Position numbers and translations under genes: made by a program. 64,000 nt of DNA from DAOVFN01 sp964484305. Its GTDB lineage: Archaea > Aenigmatarchaeota > Aenigmatarchaeia > QMZP01. The DNA is taken from NCBI GenBank assembly GCA_964484305.1, contig CAZAEI010000002.1, forward strand, positions 1-64,000, given 5' to 3'. The notes below the pieces were generated by a model, which did no database searches, had not been told where the DNA came from, and was given only the letters and a program-made list of their open reading frames with translations. Shown here piece by piece: positions 44,901 through 56,900 of this stretch. The number at the start of each line of letters is the position of its first letter. Position 1 is the first letter of the stretch.

Positions 44901-47900
44901 TGAATGCCTCCCACAGGTAGACCGTCACGTTGTCCCCGCTGTCATAGACATCTACAGTGAAGTTGTGGCCCTCGCCCCACCCAACAGAGTAGGGGTTCAC
45001 GTCTGGGTTTTCAAGAAGCGGGTAGTGTATCGGCTTTACCTTAAGGAAAAGGCCTTCCTGCTCGTTAAATTTCTTGCCGTACTTCCAGCTGTAGCTTATT
45101 TGTTTTATAATTATGCTTCCGTCTGCCTGCATCGTGGCGTCGGAATGGGAGTATACGCCTATCTGATGCTGCTGGTTGTTGAACTCGCTGCTCTCGTCAT
45201 CTGTCACGGTCCTGTTCACCCAGAGCTCTCCGCTGCTCTCGTTGAAGGTGAAGTTCTGCCAGACCGGTATTACATAGCCCGTGTCTCCGGTCATGTTCAC
45301 TATACTTTCGCCAATTGTCATGTTGCTCCCTGTCCTGGTGTAGTTTATAAGGAAGTCGAGCTCGCTCAGGCTCTCGTATGGCATACCGGGGTTCTGGAAG
45401 GTATGGGTATTCTGGGAGAAGCAGCTCCTGCCTGAGCAGTTGTAGTTGGTGCTGTTGTAGTAGCTAGCCTCGCCCCTCTGGTCACTGATGGCAGCTGCAA
45501 GGAGCACGAGTGGTCCTGTCTCGGTGCAGTTCATGCTGAAGTTGAACTTCTGTGTCTGCCCCTGGGCAAGGTCGCTGCTCACGTTCCATGATATTGTCCG
45601 GTTGCCCGAGTCCCATGAACCCCCGCCCAGGTAGTCCGGCGTGCATGAGGGTGGTATATAGAGTGTGGCGTTCCAGTCGCCTGCGGATGAGGCCTCCCCA
45701 ACGTTCTCAATTATCAGGGTGTAATTCGTTGTCGCGTTAAGTTCTGCGGACCTTCCCTCAAACGAGGATGTGTTGAGCTCGAAGCGCATGTGCTCCTCCC
45801 ACTTTGTTCTCACCCTGAAGTAGAGGGTCTGGTTTGCCTGGTAGCTGCTGCTGACGTTGTCCTTCCAGGTAGAGTTCCAGTAGAACGGACCAACCTGGTC
45901 CTCCAGGAAGTGGGCCTTTATGGTATAGGAGGGGTTCTTGTAGAAGTTCACCCCTATCTCTCCCAAGTCCCAGCTTATTATCTGGCCGTTCAGGGTTCCG
46001 CCGAGGTTGATGGAGGCGTCATAGACGGTCCACCCGTAGGGCGTCGTCTCGTTCAGCCTTACGTCATAGGCAGGGACGCAGCCCTTGTTGTGGACAAAAA
46101 GCCTGACATCAAAATCCGTGTAGTTGCTCAGGCTGGCCGGGGATTCCCTTGTAACCTCCAGTATCGGGACATAGTCGTTTATTATCGTCTTTTCATGCTC
46201 TATCGACTTTGCATAGGAATCGGGATAGGTGTAGCTGACCGTCGTGTTAACCAGGGAGCTTCCGGTTGGCGAGCCCGAGGAGGTAAGGTTGAAGTAGAAG
46301 CTTGAGGTGGATGTAAGGTTCGCTTCTTGGTACTGGGGCGAGACTGTCCATCCGGCCGGGACAGAAACGCTTATGTTGTAGTATACCCTGTCAGCGAAGA
46401 GGTGGGATACGGTCACGTTCAGTTCCTCTGTGGTCGAGGGGCACATGTAGTCAGGGCCCAGGACAGAGAAGGAAACGTTCCTGAACTCGAACTGCTCCCT
46501 CCTTTTTGCCTGGCTGGAGTTGTAATCAACAAAAGCATTAAGGTACTTGGTTCCGGAACCCCAGGAGCTGGTGTCAATCTCCGTGAAGTTCTCGTAGACT
46601 GTCGTGCCCTTGTCGAGGGGGACGTCTGTCTGGGTCTGGCTGTATATCACGCCTCCTGAGGAGTTGGTTATGTTCAGGGTTATGTTCACGGTGTATGAGG
46701 CATTGAGGGTGTTCTGGACCCTGACCGTTACGTTGAGGTTTCCGTCACCCTTCTCCATCCCGCTGGTTTCATCTCCTGCAATGGCCGGCTTTATGTCTAT
46801 AACCGAGACAGACGGCCTGTAGTAGAGTTGGAGGAAGAGCGCATCCAGCATAAGGCCGTTACCACCTGCGTTCTCTATCCTGATTATACAGTAACCTGTC
46901 CCGTTGGGGGCTATCTGATTTTGCATTATAGAAACCGGTTGCTCTTCAGCGTTGTCGCCGATGTCCTGGCTGTGCAGGACGTTGAACCAGTCCGTTCCGT
47001 TGTACGCATAGACCCTTGCCCTGGATGGGCCCGAACTGCCCTCCCAGTAGGCGGTCAGGTTCCCTATCCTATAGTCCCCGCCCTCGCATGGCCAGGCAGC
47101 CTCGACACTCTCCTCAGGCTCTTGCCCTGCTGTGAGGTCTGCCTCGAGTGAGCTGTCGTCAAGGGAGGCCCCCAGGGTGACGTCCACGGAGCAGAACTGG
47201 GTTGTGACATCGTCCTCAGAATCCCCGCTCGTGTTGTAGTGTATTGCAGAGGCCGGGCAGCCGAGGTCTAGGAATCTGTATGCCAAGACTGTCGTGATGT
47301 TCCTGTCCTCCTGCTCCTCTGTGTTGTTGACTGATACGTTGATTACGTAGCTGACCTCATATGAGGAGTTCACATAGACCTCCCAGCCTACGTCCTTGGA
47401 GTCATCTATTCCCATTGCGCTAAGGTTCTGGGTCCTGCTCGGCAGGACCTGCCAGTCAAGCGGAACTTCAAGTGTAGCATTCACCTGTTCAGAGGCCTTC
47501 TCTGTCACCGTTACTGTGGCATTGACCACGAAGCTCCTGTTCTGGAATATCTCATCAGGGACGTACATGGCTGTTACGTTGATTTTTGATACTGGGGGGT
47601 TCACTGAGAAGGCGTCTGTCTCGATATCGGTCCCGTTGTTGTAGTAAGCCACGTCCGAGGCATTGGCGTAGATGGTGTAGTTTGCGTAGTCGAAGCCTAT
47701 TACAGACGAGTTCCAGTAGCAGCTGTAGCTCCCGCCACCCCAGTTGGTGACATTGGTGCACTCATAGGTGTTCAGGGTGTCCTGGCTCTTCAGGGTCACG
47801 TTTATGGTGGCCGTGGTTATGTCCTCGTTGCAGTCGCCCACGACATCCACGGTTATATTTATTGTCTCGCCCTTGAGGTAGTCGCCGTAGGGTATGGTGA

Positions 47901-50900
47901 TGTTGGGCTCGAGCTGGCCTATTATGGTCACGTTGTATATTGAGGAGGAGTTGACATTGTCCTTGTGGTAATCATAGGCGTCGCTCTTGGTGTAGGCGAA
48001 CCAGTTCTGGACGCCTGCCTGGTAGAATGGCGAGCATCCTGGGTTGAAGCTGAAGTTGGCGTACATGTGGGGGGCCGAGTCTGTTGTCAGTACCTTCATC
48101 TCACCGCCCTGGTGCTGGTTGGTGTAGACGCTGCCGTCTGTCGTGACGTTGTAGAATACCTGCTCGGTCGTGGAGGAGTCTGCGTACTCGCCCAGGATTA
48201 TGTCGAAAACGTCCACGAAGAGGGGTGTTGTTGCAGAGCCCTGCCTCTCGACCTGGGTGTTCTTGGGAGTGTCCTCCCTGTTTGGCGCGAAGCAGAAGGT
48301 CGTGAGGTTGACGTAGTCCGTGTGGTTCTCGTCGTAATCCTCCTGCTGGATGTTGGTGGCGTTTATCTCCCAGACGTATGCGCCCTCATAGGGGCAGGCT
48401 GACTTGACCTGGAAGGTGAGGTAGGCCTGCCCCATGGACTGGTTGTCCTTGTACTGGTCAATCCAGCTTGGGTCGTCACCGTCAAATGTCCAGACCAGCC
48501 TGTCCACACCGTTGATGAGGTAGTGTGTGATTTTCTGAACCCCCCGGCCGTTGACCTTGGCTGTCCCGAGGATGTAGTTCCACCCCCTCGGGAATGTTAC
48601 GTTGGTGCTGAACGAGAGTATCTCCCCCCTTCCGCTGTTCTCTGCCTCGAGCCAGACTGGGATGAGGACATCCAGGATGTCAGAGCGGTTTGCTGTCCTG
48701 TTCTCCCTGGTAAACCAGTTGTAGGGGCTTGAGCAGTAGTCTGAATCCTCATCGGATAGCAGGGAGTCGCCCTGCTCCAGGTCGAGCCTGAAGTGGAGGG
48801 CCCCTCCGTGGTCAGGGAGCATGCCCATGTCATAGTTACCGGAACCGACAGCCTGGCCGTCCCCCAGATAGACAGTGGAATTGTAGTAGCCTGACCCTAT
48901 GGGCCTGTAGGGGAAGCTCTGCTCACCCAGCGGAGTAACCTGGGCCCAGAAGACATGGTATTCCCCGGGTTGTATGGTCACGCCTATTGTCCCGTTACTC
49001 CAGCCCCATTCATACCAATAGAGGTCTCCGCTGTCCCTGTTGGCGTAGTCGGGTGCTGCAGACTCGGAATATGAATGCACCGAGAACGTGGCACCTGTCT
49101 CCATCATGGACGTTGTCTCGCTTGGGTCACCCTCGAAGAATACCATGCCGGTGACGTTTACGGGGTCTTCCTCGTCATTGAAGACTATGATGTGCTGGTA
49201 CCTTCCCGAGGGGCAGTTGCCCAGGTCCTCAACCATGTGGGAGGGGGCCTCGACAAAGACCTCGGGCTTGCCGTCCTCATCGTAGAGGGTTCCCATGGTC
49301 AGGTTGTCCGGGGTCAGGGTCAGCGTATGGGTTGACGTGGTCTGCGGGGATGCGCCTGTGTCCCTCTCAGAGGCGTTGAACTTCCACTCCCTGGTGGCGC
49401 TGGTGTCGTAGTCGCTGACCGAGTACTGGTGGTAGAAGAGCTCGGTCTTGCCCGTGGGCACGGTCACGTTCCTGCACTCCACCTCAGTGAAGCTGAGGCC
49501 TGCGGGCCTCTCCCAGAGGCACAGGTAGACGTCGTTGATGTGCGTGACGTTCACGCTGAAGGTGTAGTTCCTGCCCCATGGGGCGTCATCAGGGGTATCG
49601 GGGATTGCCATTTCGTTCAGAATCTGTATCGGGACCGAGAGGTGGAAGGCGTCCTCCTCGAGGTCAGTGTCGTTGTTGTGGTAACTCTTGTAGGCGAACA
49701 TGGTTATATTGTAGTCACCGCCGGCCTTGCCCGAGGAGTTCCAGTCGCACTGGTAGATGCTGCCGGTCAGGTTGGTCACATATCCGGACTCCGGGCACCA
49801 GTAGGTCATTGGTCCGTCAAGCCTGAAGTTGACCTCCGCGTTGGAAACTCCCTGGCTACAGTCGTCGGTAAGGTTTCCCTTGAGCACTATGGGAACGGTC
49901 TCGCTCTCGGAGAACTGCTGGAGCCCGGTTGGCTGGATGATGTCCGCGTATAGGTCCCCGTAAACGGCCACGTAGTGCTCGCTCGAGTTCTGGCTGGCGT
50001 AGCAGGTGTCGCTGGTCTGCATCTTCCATTTCTGGATTCCAACGTCATAGTCGCACTCGTCCCCGCCCGGGGGAAAGGTCTCGTTGAAGAAGCCGTCCGC
50101 ATCGGTCGTTATGAGGCCGAGGTCCGAGTATGCGGAGCCGTCAGTCGTGACCCAGAGCCTGCCATACACGCCTGAAGGGACGTATTCGTTCGCGTCGGTG
50201 TCGTTGACCTTGGTAGACAGGGTTATGGTGTCTGCGGAGCGGTTTATCTCGGTGTCGTTGCCCGAGCCGCCGTACTCCACTATGACATCGTCTGCCTCCA
50301 CGGTGAAGGAGCTCTCCTCGCTGTCTGTCTTGACGTCGATGTCAGATGCGTTGAACTTGAAGTTTACCGTGCCCTTGTAGGAGCAGCTGAAGTTTATGTC
50401 CGTCCAGTTCAGAACGGTGTCGTTGCAGTCCTCGCAGTAAAGGTCCCCGTCGAGCTGCAGCCACTCCCCGCCTGTTCCCCCCGAGCTGCTGTGCCAGAGC
50501 TGGACAGTGACGTTGTCCAAGGGGTCGTCGGTGACGTTAACCGAGAAGTTGAATTTCCTGGACCAGCCCTCCGATGTCGGCACCACTGCGGGGTCTTCAA
50601 GGAGTGGGTATATGTAGAGGTAGAAGAAGCCTCCATTGCTCATGTTGGTCTTAACGGTCTCGTTCATGTAGTAGTAGTCCTTGGTCGCGTTCAGGGTGGC
50701 GTTGTACCACCCCTGCCTGTAGCCGGTTGTATCCAGGCCCTGGGGAGTCTCGGAGCACTTGTAGTAACCCGTCACGGGGCTCGTGACCGCGCTGCACTCG
50801 TCCTCGGTCAGGCCGCTCGCGTTGAACCTTACCGTGGCCCCGCCCAGCTCGGCCTGGCAGTCATCCCATATGGAGGCCTCGAACCTTATCCTGTCCCCCA

Positions 50901-53900
50901 CGGTCTTGTTCTCCTCAAGGGGCCAGTCAAATGACACGTTGAAGTCTCCCATTACGGTGAGGTCGTACTCTGTAGAGGAGTTGTCTGCATAGCACCGGTA
51001 TCCATCGGTCTCTGCCTTCCAGTTCTGCACGCCCACCTCGTACCTGGTCGGGGTGCATGAGGCATTGAAATCATAAACGGCATGGCCGGAGGAGTTGGTT
51101 GTGATGTTTATGCCGCTGTCATACTCGTAGCTGTTGGTCTCCACGTAGAATGTCACGTTGAAATCAAGCAGCTCGGTGCCGTTGCCGTCCCATATCCTCA
51201 GTATCAGGGTGTCTGTCTGGTCGCCTGACCTGTTGGCGGTTGAGTCGTCTCCCTGCTGGTATTCGAATACCACCGGGTCCTGGGTTATGGTGAAGTTCCT
51301 GTAGGAGCTGGGTGTGGTCGTGTTGGAATTCTGGTACTCGTCAGTGGCGTTGAACTTGTAGTACCAGAGCCCGATGTTGTCGCACGTGAACTGGGGGGTG
51401 AAGTTGAGGGTTTCCCAGTTTCCTGAGTTGTTGTAGTAGTCCTCGTCCATCAGTGTCCATGGGGCACCCACAGGGAAGGTTGACCTCCAGAGCTGCACGG
51501 TCACGTTGTCGTACTCGTCATATACGTCCACGGAGAAGTTCCATTCATAACCCCAACCGCCGGACAGCATGGAAACGTTCTCGTTCTCGAGCAGGGGCGC
51601 ATGGACCTGGGTGTTGACCTTCTGGACATCCGTAACGTTGTAGCTGTAGCACGTCTCTGTTGTTGAAACGTAGGCTATCCAGTCCTGTATCCCGGTGATG
51701 TAATAATCGTCAGGTAGGAAGTAGAACGTGGCATACCCCGTGGCGTTCGTCGTGTTCGTCCCGGCAGTCGTGTAGTCACCGCCCTCGCCGTTGGTGGTTA
51801 CGTTGAACGTAACGGTTGATGCAGGCGAGAGGTCATATGTCTGCTTGTCGTTGTTATACAGCCTCACTATGAATTCGGCAGGAATCGAAAGGGATGAGTT
51901 GGTGTTGTTTCCGGAGATGTAGATTATGCTCACGTTATCCTTCTGTATCTGGAAGGTGTCGTCGTTGTTTACGTACTGCCCGGGGTTTATCGGGTCCGAT
52001 ATCTTCATGTTGCCCTCCTCGTCGGTGGCGTTGAACCTGAACTTCATCAGCTGCCCGGCATAACCGGAACAGGGATAGGTCACACCCGTCCAGTTCAGCT
52101 CGGTGTAGTTCAGTGCGCCATTGTCAGAGCAGTTTGTGCAGGACTGTGTTGAATAGTCCTGCCAGCCCTGTCCCACGACCTGGTACTGGAGCGTGACGTT
52201 GACAGTGTCCCCGAGGTTGTCTGATACGTTGACAGTGAAGTTGAAGTTGCCTGACCAGGGCCCGGACCTGGGGGTCACGTTTCCTGCCTTAAGTATCGGG
52301 GAGGTTGTCAGGTAGAAGATGTCCGGTGAGATGGTCGTGTTCTCGTAGTAGTAGGAGTAATTGGCCCACATGGTCACGTTGTAGTAGCCGTACTCTGCCT
52401 CCTGCCAGGGAAGCCAGTTGCACTTGTAGACGTTGGCTCCGATTCTGGATATTGGTGAACAGTAGTCGCCGTAGTCCGTGGTGTTGAGCATATAGCTTAT
52501 CTGAGTGGAGGTGTTGACTGCCATGGGCTCTTCACAGTAGTTCTCTATGAAGCCCTGGAGGAGCACTATCTCGCCTATGGAGAAGTTCTGGGAGCCGTCA
52601 GGGAGGTCTATTGCGGGGTACAGGGAACCGTAGACGGTGAAGTTGTATGTGGAAGACTGCGTGGCTTTGTAGCAGGTGTTGCTGTCCTCCACCTTCACGT
52701 ACCATTCGTGCAGCCCTACCTCGTACTCCTCGTTCTCTGTGGGCGTGGAGGCGTTGTCGCATTCCGGGAAGAAGTCGTACAGGACCTCGCCTGTGTCGTT
52801 TGCTGTTAGGAGATGCCCGCTGTCCCAGGACGCCCCGCCACCTGTCCCTACCTTGGTGATGTACATGGTGGTGTTCGGCTGGGCATAGGAGCCGTTCTCG
52901 TCCATTATCCGGACGTGCAGGGAGAGGTTGAGCAGGTCAGCGGAGCGGTTGGTCACGTTCTCGTGGCCCCAGATTACAAGGTAGGTGACGTCGTCCTCCT
53001 CTGTGGTGAACGAGCGCGCTGTGGTGGTGTTCTGGTTGCTCTCGTTATCGGTTATTATGAACCTGTACTGGGCAAGGCTTGATACGTTGCCGCAGTCGAG
53101 GGAGATAGTGAAGTTCTTGGTCTCCCAGTAAGAGCACTCCGTGCAGGTCTGGTTGTCCAGCTTGAACCAGCCAGAGCCTGTGTTGAGCTGGAGCTCCACG
53201 TCAACGGTGTCGCTCTCGGGGTCGTATACCGTCACGTTGAAGGTCCATCCCTCGCCCCAGCCCTGTGAAACCGAGGTGCTCTCCTCGCCCACGTAGCCAT
53301 TGATGGTCTCGTTCTCGTACCTTGGCGGCCAGTTGAGCTCAATCTCAACCGTGAGGTTCTCGGTCTTGTTGTACCTGTAGCAGGCGTCATCGCTGCCTAT
53401 GTAGCCGTACCAGGTCTGGTTCCCGTCGTAGAACTGGCCATCGGGGAGGAAGGTCACGTTTGCATGGCCTGAGGAGTTGGTCAGGGAGGAGTTTATCATG
53501 ACCAGTGAAGAGCCTGCCCCGTTGGTTGTCACGTCGAACTTTACAAGGGGGGTCTCGTAGCCTGAGAATGTCCTGGAGAGGTTGTCGAGGTCGTAGACCT
53601 GCACGCCAAACTCTGTTGAGGTTGTCAGGCTCGTGTATGACTCGTTCCCGTAGACGTAGGTAACGTTTACGTCTGACTTCTCCGCCTGGAAGGTGTCGTC
53701 GTTGTCAACGTACTGCCCTGGGTTTATCGGGTCTGATATCTTCATGTTGCCCTCCTCATCCGTGGCGTTGAAGCGGAACTTCATGTAGGAGCCTGCATAT
53801 CCAGAGCAAGGGAGGGTGAGGCTCCAGTTGAGCTGGGTGTAGTTGAGTGCGCCGTTGTCAGAGCAGTTAGTGCAGGACTGTGTGGTGTAGTCCTGCCAAC

Positions 53901-56900
53901 CCTGGCCCACGACCTGGTACTGGAGCGTGACGTTGACAGTGTCTCCCTTGTTGTCGGACACGTTCACAGTGAAGTTGAACTCGGTTTCCCAGGAGGAGAT
54001 TCTTGGGGTCACGTTGCCGGCCTTTAGTATTGGTGAGGTGGTGAGGTAGAAGATGTCCGGTGAGATGGTCGTGTTCTCGTAGTAGTAGGAGTAATTGGCC
54101 CACATGGTCACGTTGTAGTAGCCGTACTCTGCCTCCTGCCAGGGAAGCCAGTTGCACTTGTAGACGTTGGCTCCGATTCTGGATATTGGTGAACAGTAGT
54201 CGCCGTAGTCCGTGGTGTTGAGCATATAGCTTATCTGAGTGGAGGTGTTGACTGCCATGGGCTCTTCACAGTAGTTCTCTATGAAGCCCTGGAGGAGCAC
54301 TATCTCGCCTATGGAGAAGTTCTGGGAGCCGTCAGGGAGGTCTATTGCGGGGTACAGGGAACCGTAGACGGTGAAGTTGTATGTGGAAGACTGCGTGGCT
54401 TTGTAGCAGGTGTTGCTGTCCTCCACCTTCACGTACCATTCGTGCAGCCCTACCTCGTACTCCTCGTTCTCTGTGGGCGTGGAGGCGTTGTCGCATTCCG
54501 GGAAGAAGTCGTACAGGACCTCGCCTGTGTCGTTTGCTGTTAGGAGATGCCCGCTGTCCCAGGACGCCCCGCCACCTGTCCCTACCTTGGTGATGTACAT
54601 GGTGGTGTTCGGCTGGGCATAGGAGCCGTTCTCGTCCATTATCCGGACGTGCAGGGAGAGGTTGAGCAGGTCAGCGGAGCGGTTGGTCACGTTCTCGTGG
54701 CCCCAGATTACAAGGTAGGTGACGTCGTCCTCCTCTGTGGTGAACGAGCGCGCTGTGGTGGTGTTCTGGTTGCTCTCGTTATCGGTTATTATGAACCTGT
54801 ACTGGGCAAGGCTTGATACGTTGCCGCAGTCGAGGGAGATAGTGAAGTTCTTGGTCTCCCAGTAAGAGCACTCCGTGCAGGTCTGGTTGTCCAGCTTGAA
54901 CCAGCCAGAGCCTGTGTTGAGCTGGAGCTCCACGTCAACGGTGTCGCTCTCGGGGTCGTATACCGTCACGTTGAAGGTCCATCCCTCGCCCCAGCCCTGT
55001 GAAACCGAGGTGCTCTCCTCGCCCACGTAGCCATTGATGGTCTCGTTCTCGTACCTTGGCGGCCAGTTGAGCTCAATCTCAACCGTGAGGTTCTCGGTCT
55101 TGTTGTACCTGTAGCAGGCGTCATCGCTGCCTATGTAGCCGTACCAGGTCTGGTTCCCGTCGTAGAACTGGCCATCGGGGAGGAAGGTCACGTTTGCATG
55201 GCCTGAGGAGTTGGTCAGGGAGGAGTTTATCATGACCAGTGAAGAGCCTGCCCCGTTGGTTGTCACGTCGAACTTTACAAGGGGGGTCTCGTAGCCTGAG
55301 AATGTCCTGGAGAGGTTGTCGAGGTCGTAGACCTGCACGCCGAACTCGGTTGGCTGGGTTGGCTGTGCCTTTGTCTCGTTGCCGTATATGTAGGTCACGT
55401 TGACGTCCGACTTCTGTAGCTCGAACGTGTCATCCTCGCCATAGTACTGGGTAACGCTGTCGGTGTATATCGTGTTCCCCTCGCTGTCGTAGGCCCTGAA
55501 GCGGAACTTCATCCACTGGCCTGCATATCCGGAGCAGGGGTAGGTCTTGTTGAAATCAAATGTGGTGTAGCCCTCTGCGTTGTCAGAGCAGTTCGTGCAG
55601 TTGCGGGATTCCACATCGTACCAAGACTGGCCGAGTATCTGCTCTTGGAGGGTGACGTTGACCGTGTCATCGAGGTTGTCTGCAATCCTTACGCTGAAGT
55701 TGTGCTCCAGCGCCCAGGAGTCCTGCCTGGGGGTGGCGTTTGCCTCGGTAAGGGAAGGTGAGGTTGTCAGGTAGAATGTTTCAGGCGGCTGCTTTATCGT
55801 GAGGTTCTCGTAGTAGTTCGGATAGTCAGACCGCATGGAGACGTTGTAGTATCCGTAGGGTGTTTCCTGGTCGGGGTTCCAGTTGCACTTGTATACGTTC
55901 GCGCCGATGGGGTCTATTACCGTGCAGTTTGTATCGTAGCTCTCGTCCTGGTTTGACAGGTTGAACGTAACCTGGGTGGTGGTGTTCAGGGTTATGGGCT
56001 CCCCGCAGTAGTTCTGTGTGTAGCCTTGGATTAGTATCGTATCCGCCGCGGTGTAGTTCTCTGAGCCGTCAGGAAGGTCGATGAAGTTCTGCAGGGTTCC
56101 CGTGACGTTGAAGTTCCATGTGCTTGACTGGTCATCCTCGCACAGGTCCGGGTCTTCCTCGGTCGTGACTATCACGTACCAGTCGTGCGCCCCAACCTCG
56201 TACTCCTCATTCACGAGGGGTGTGGAGGCATTGTCGCAGTCGGGGAAGAAGCTGTAGTTGATGTAGCCAGAGGCGTTAGTTGTCAGCGTGCGGCCGCTGT
56301 CCCATGTAGCCCCTGTCCCGGAACCCACCTTCGTGATGTACAGCTTGACATCCTTTCCTGCCCCTACCGTGCCGCCGATGTTCATCCTTATCCAGACCTC
56401 GGTCCAGTTGATTTCATCGATGTTTCCATCGTCGTAGTAATCGAAATCTATTCCCCTTATCCTGATGTCGCTGTTCGCGGGGGTTTCCCATGCCGCCAGG
56501 ACGGTTGAATCGGTTGTCCATGCGGTGGCGTTTCCGGTTCCGCTCACTGAGAAATTGACGCTGCCGTCAATCCAGTCGGAGCCGTTCCAGAACTGGACCT
56601 GCAAATCGGGGTCGTTGTTTCCCTCTGCCGTGGAGCCCGTGTCGTTGTAATCAGAAACGTTCACTATAACCGAGATGTTGTATGTCTGGGATGGCAGCTC
56701 CGGGATGACATCGCTGTAGGTCGTCCAGCCCGTTACACCTTCATCGTCTATAAGGGGTGTATAGGCCAGTACATGAATCAGGTCTATGCCAAGGGTGTCG
56801 GTGTCTGCGTCGCTATCCTGGTCCGTGTCCATGAAGGTGACGTTCAGCTCGCCGCCGCTTATCAGGGCCGTCACGTCCAGCGTCATGTTGGTTTCAGAGG

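Larger units (their letters stand above)
27300..56350 (-). repeat. Array of about 25 three-domain extracellular repeat units
   Basis: Units of about 345 residues, some shorter, repeat in the giant protein. Domain A opens near a DDV strand and contains FWVT, TNxTGxAxYxF, a Cys before YxVGxQxW and a second Cys in CY. Domain B has a DDC motif and a Cys in YxCxW. Domain C has GWG, FNFSVNV, a CxxC pair, a later Cys and FKFNAxD. I counted about 25 domain-C copies by eye. Boundaries are approximate. Within 45,030-49,300 the pattern breaks: one A+B pair is present without C, beside unrelated domains. Confidence 0.8.
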
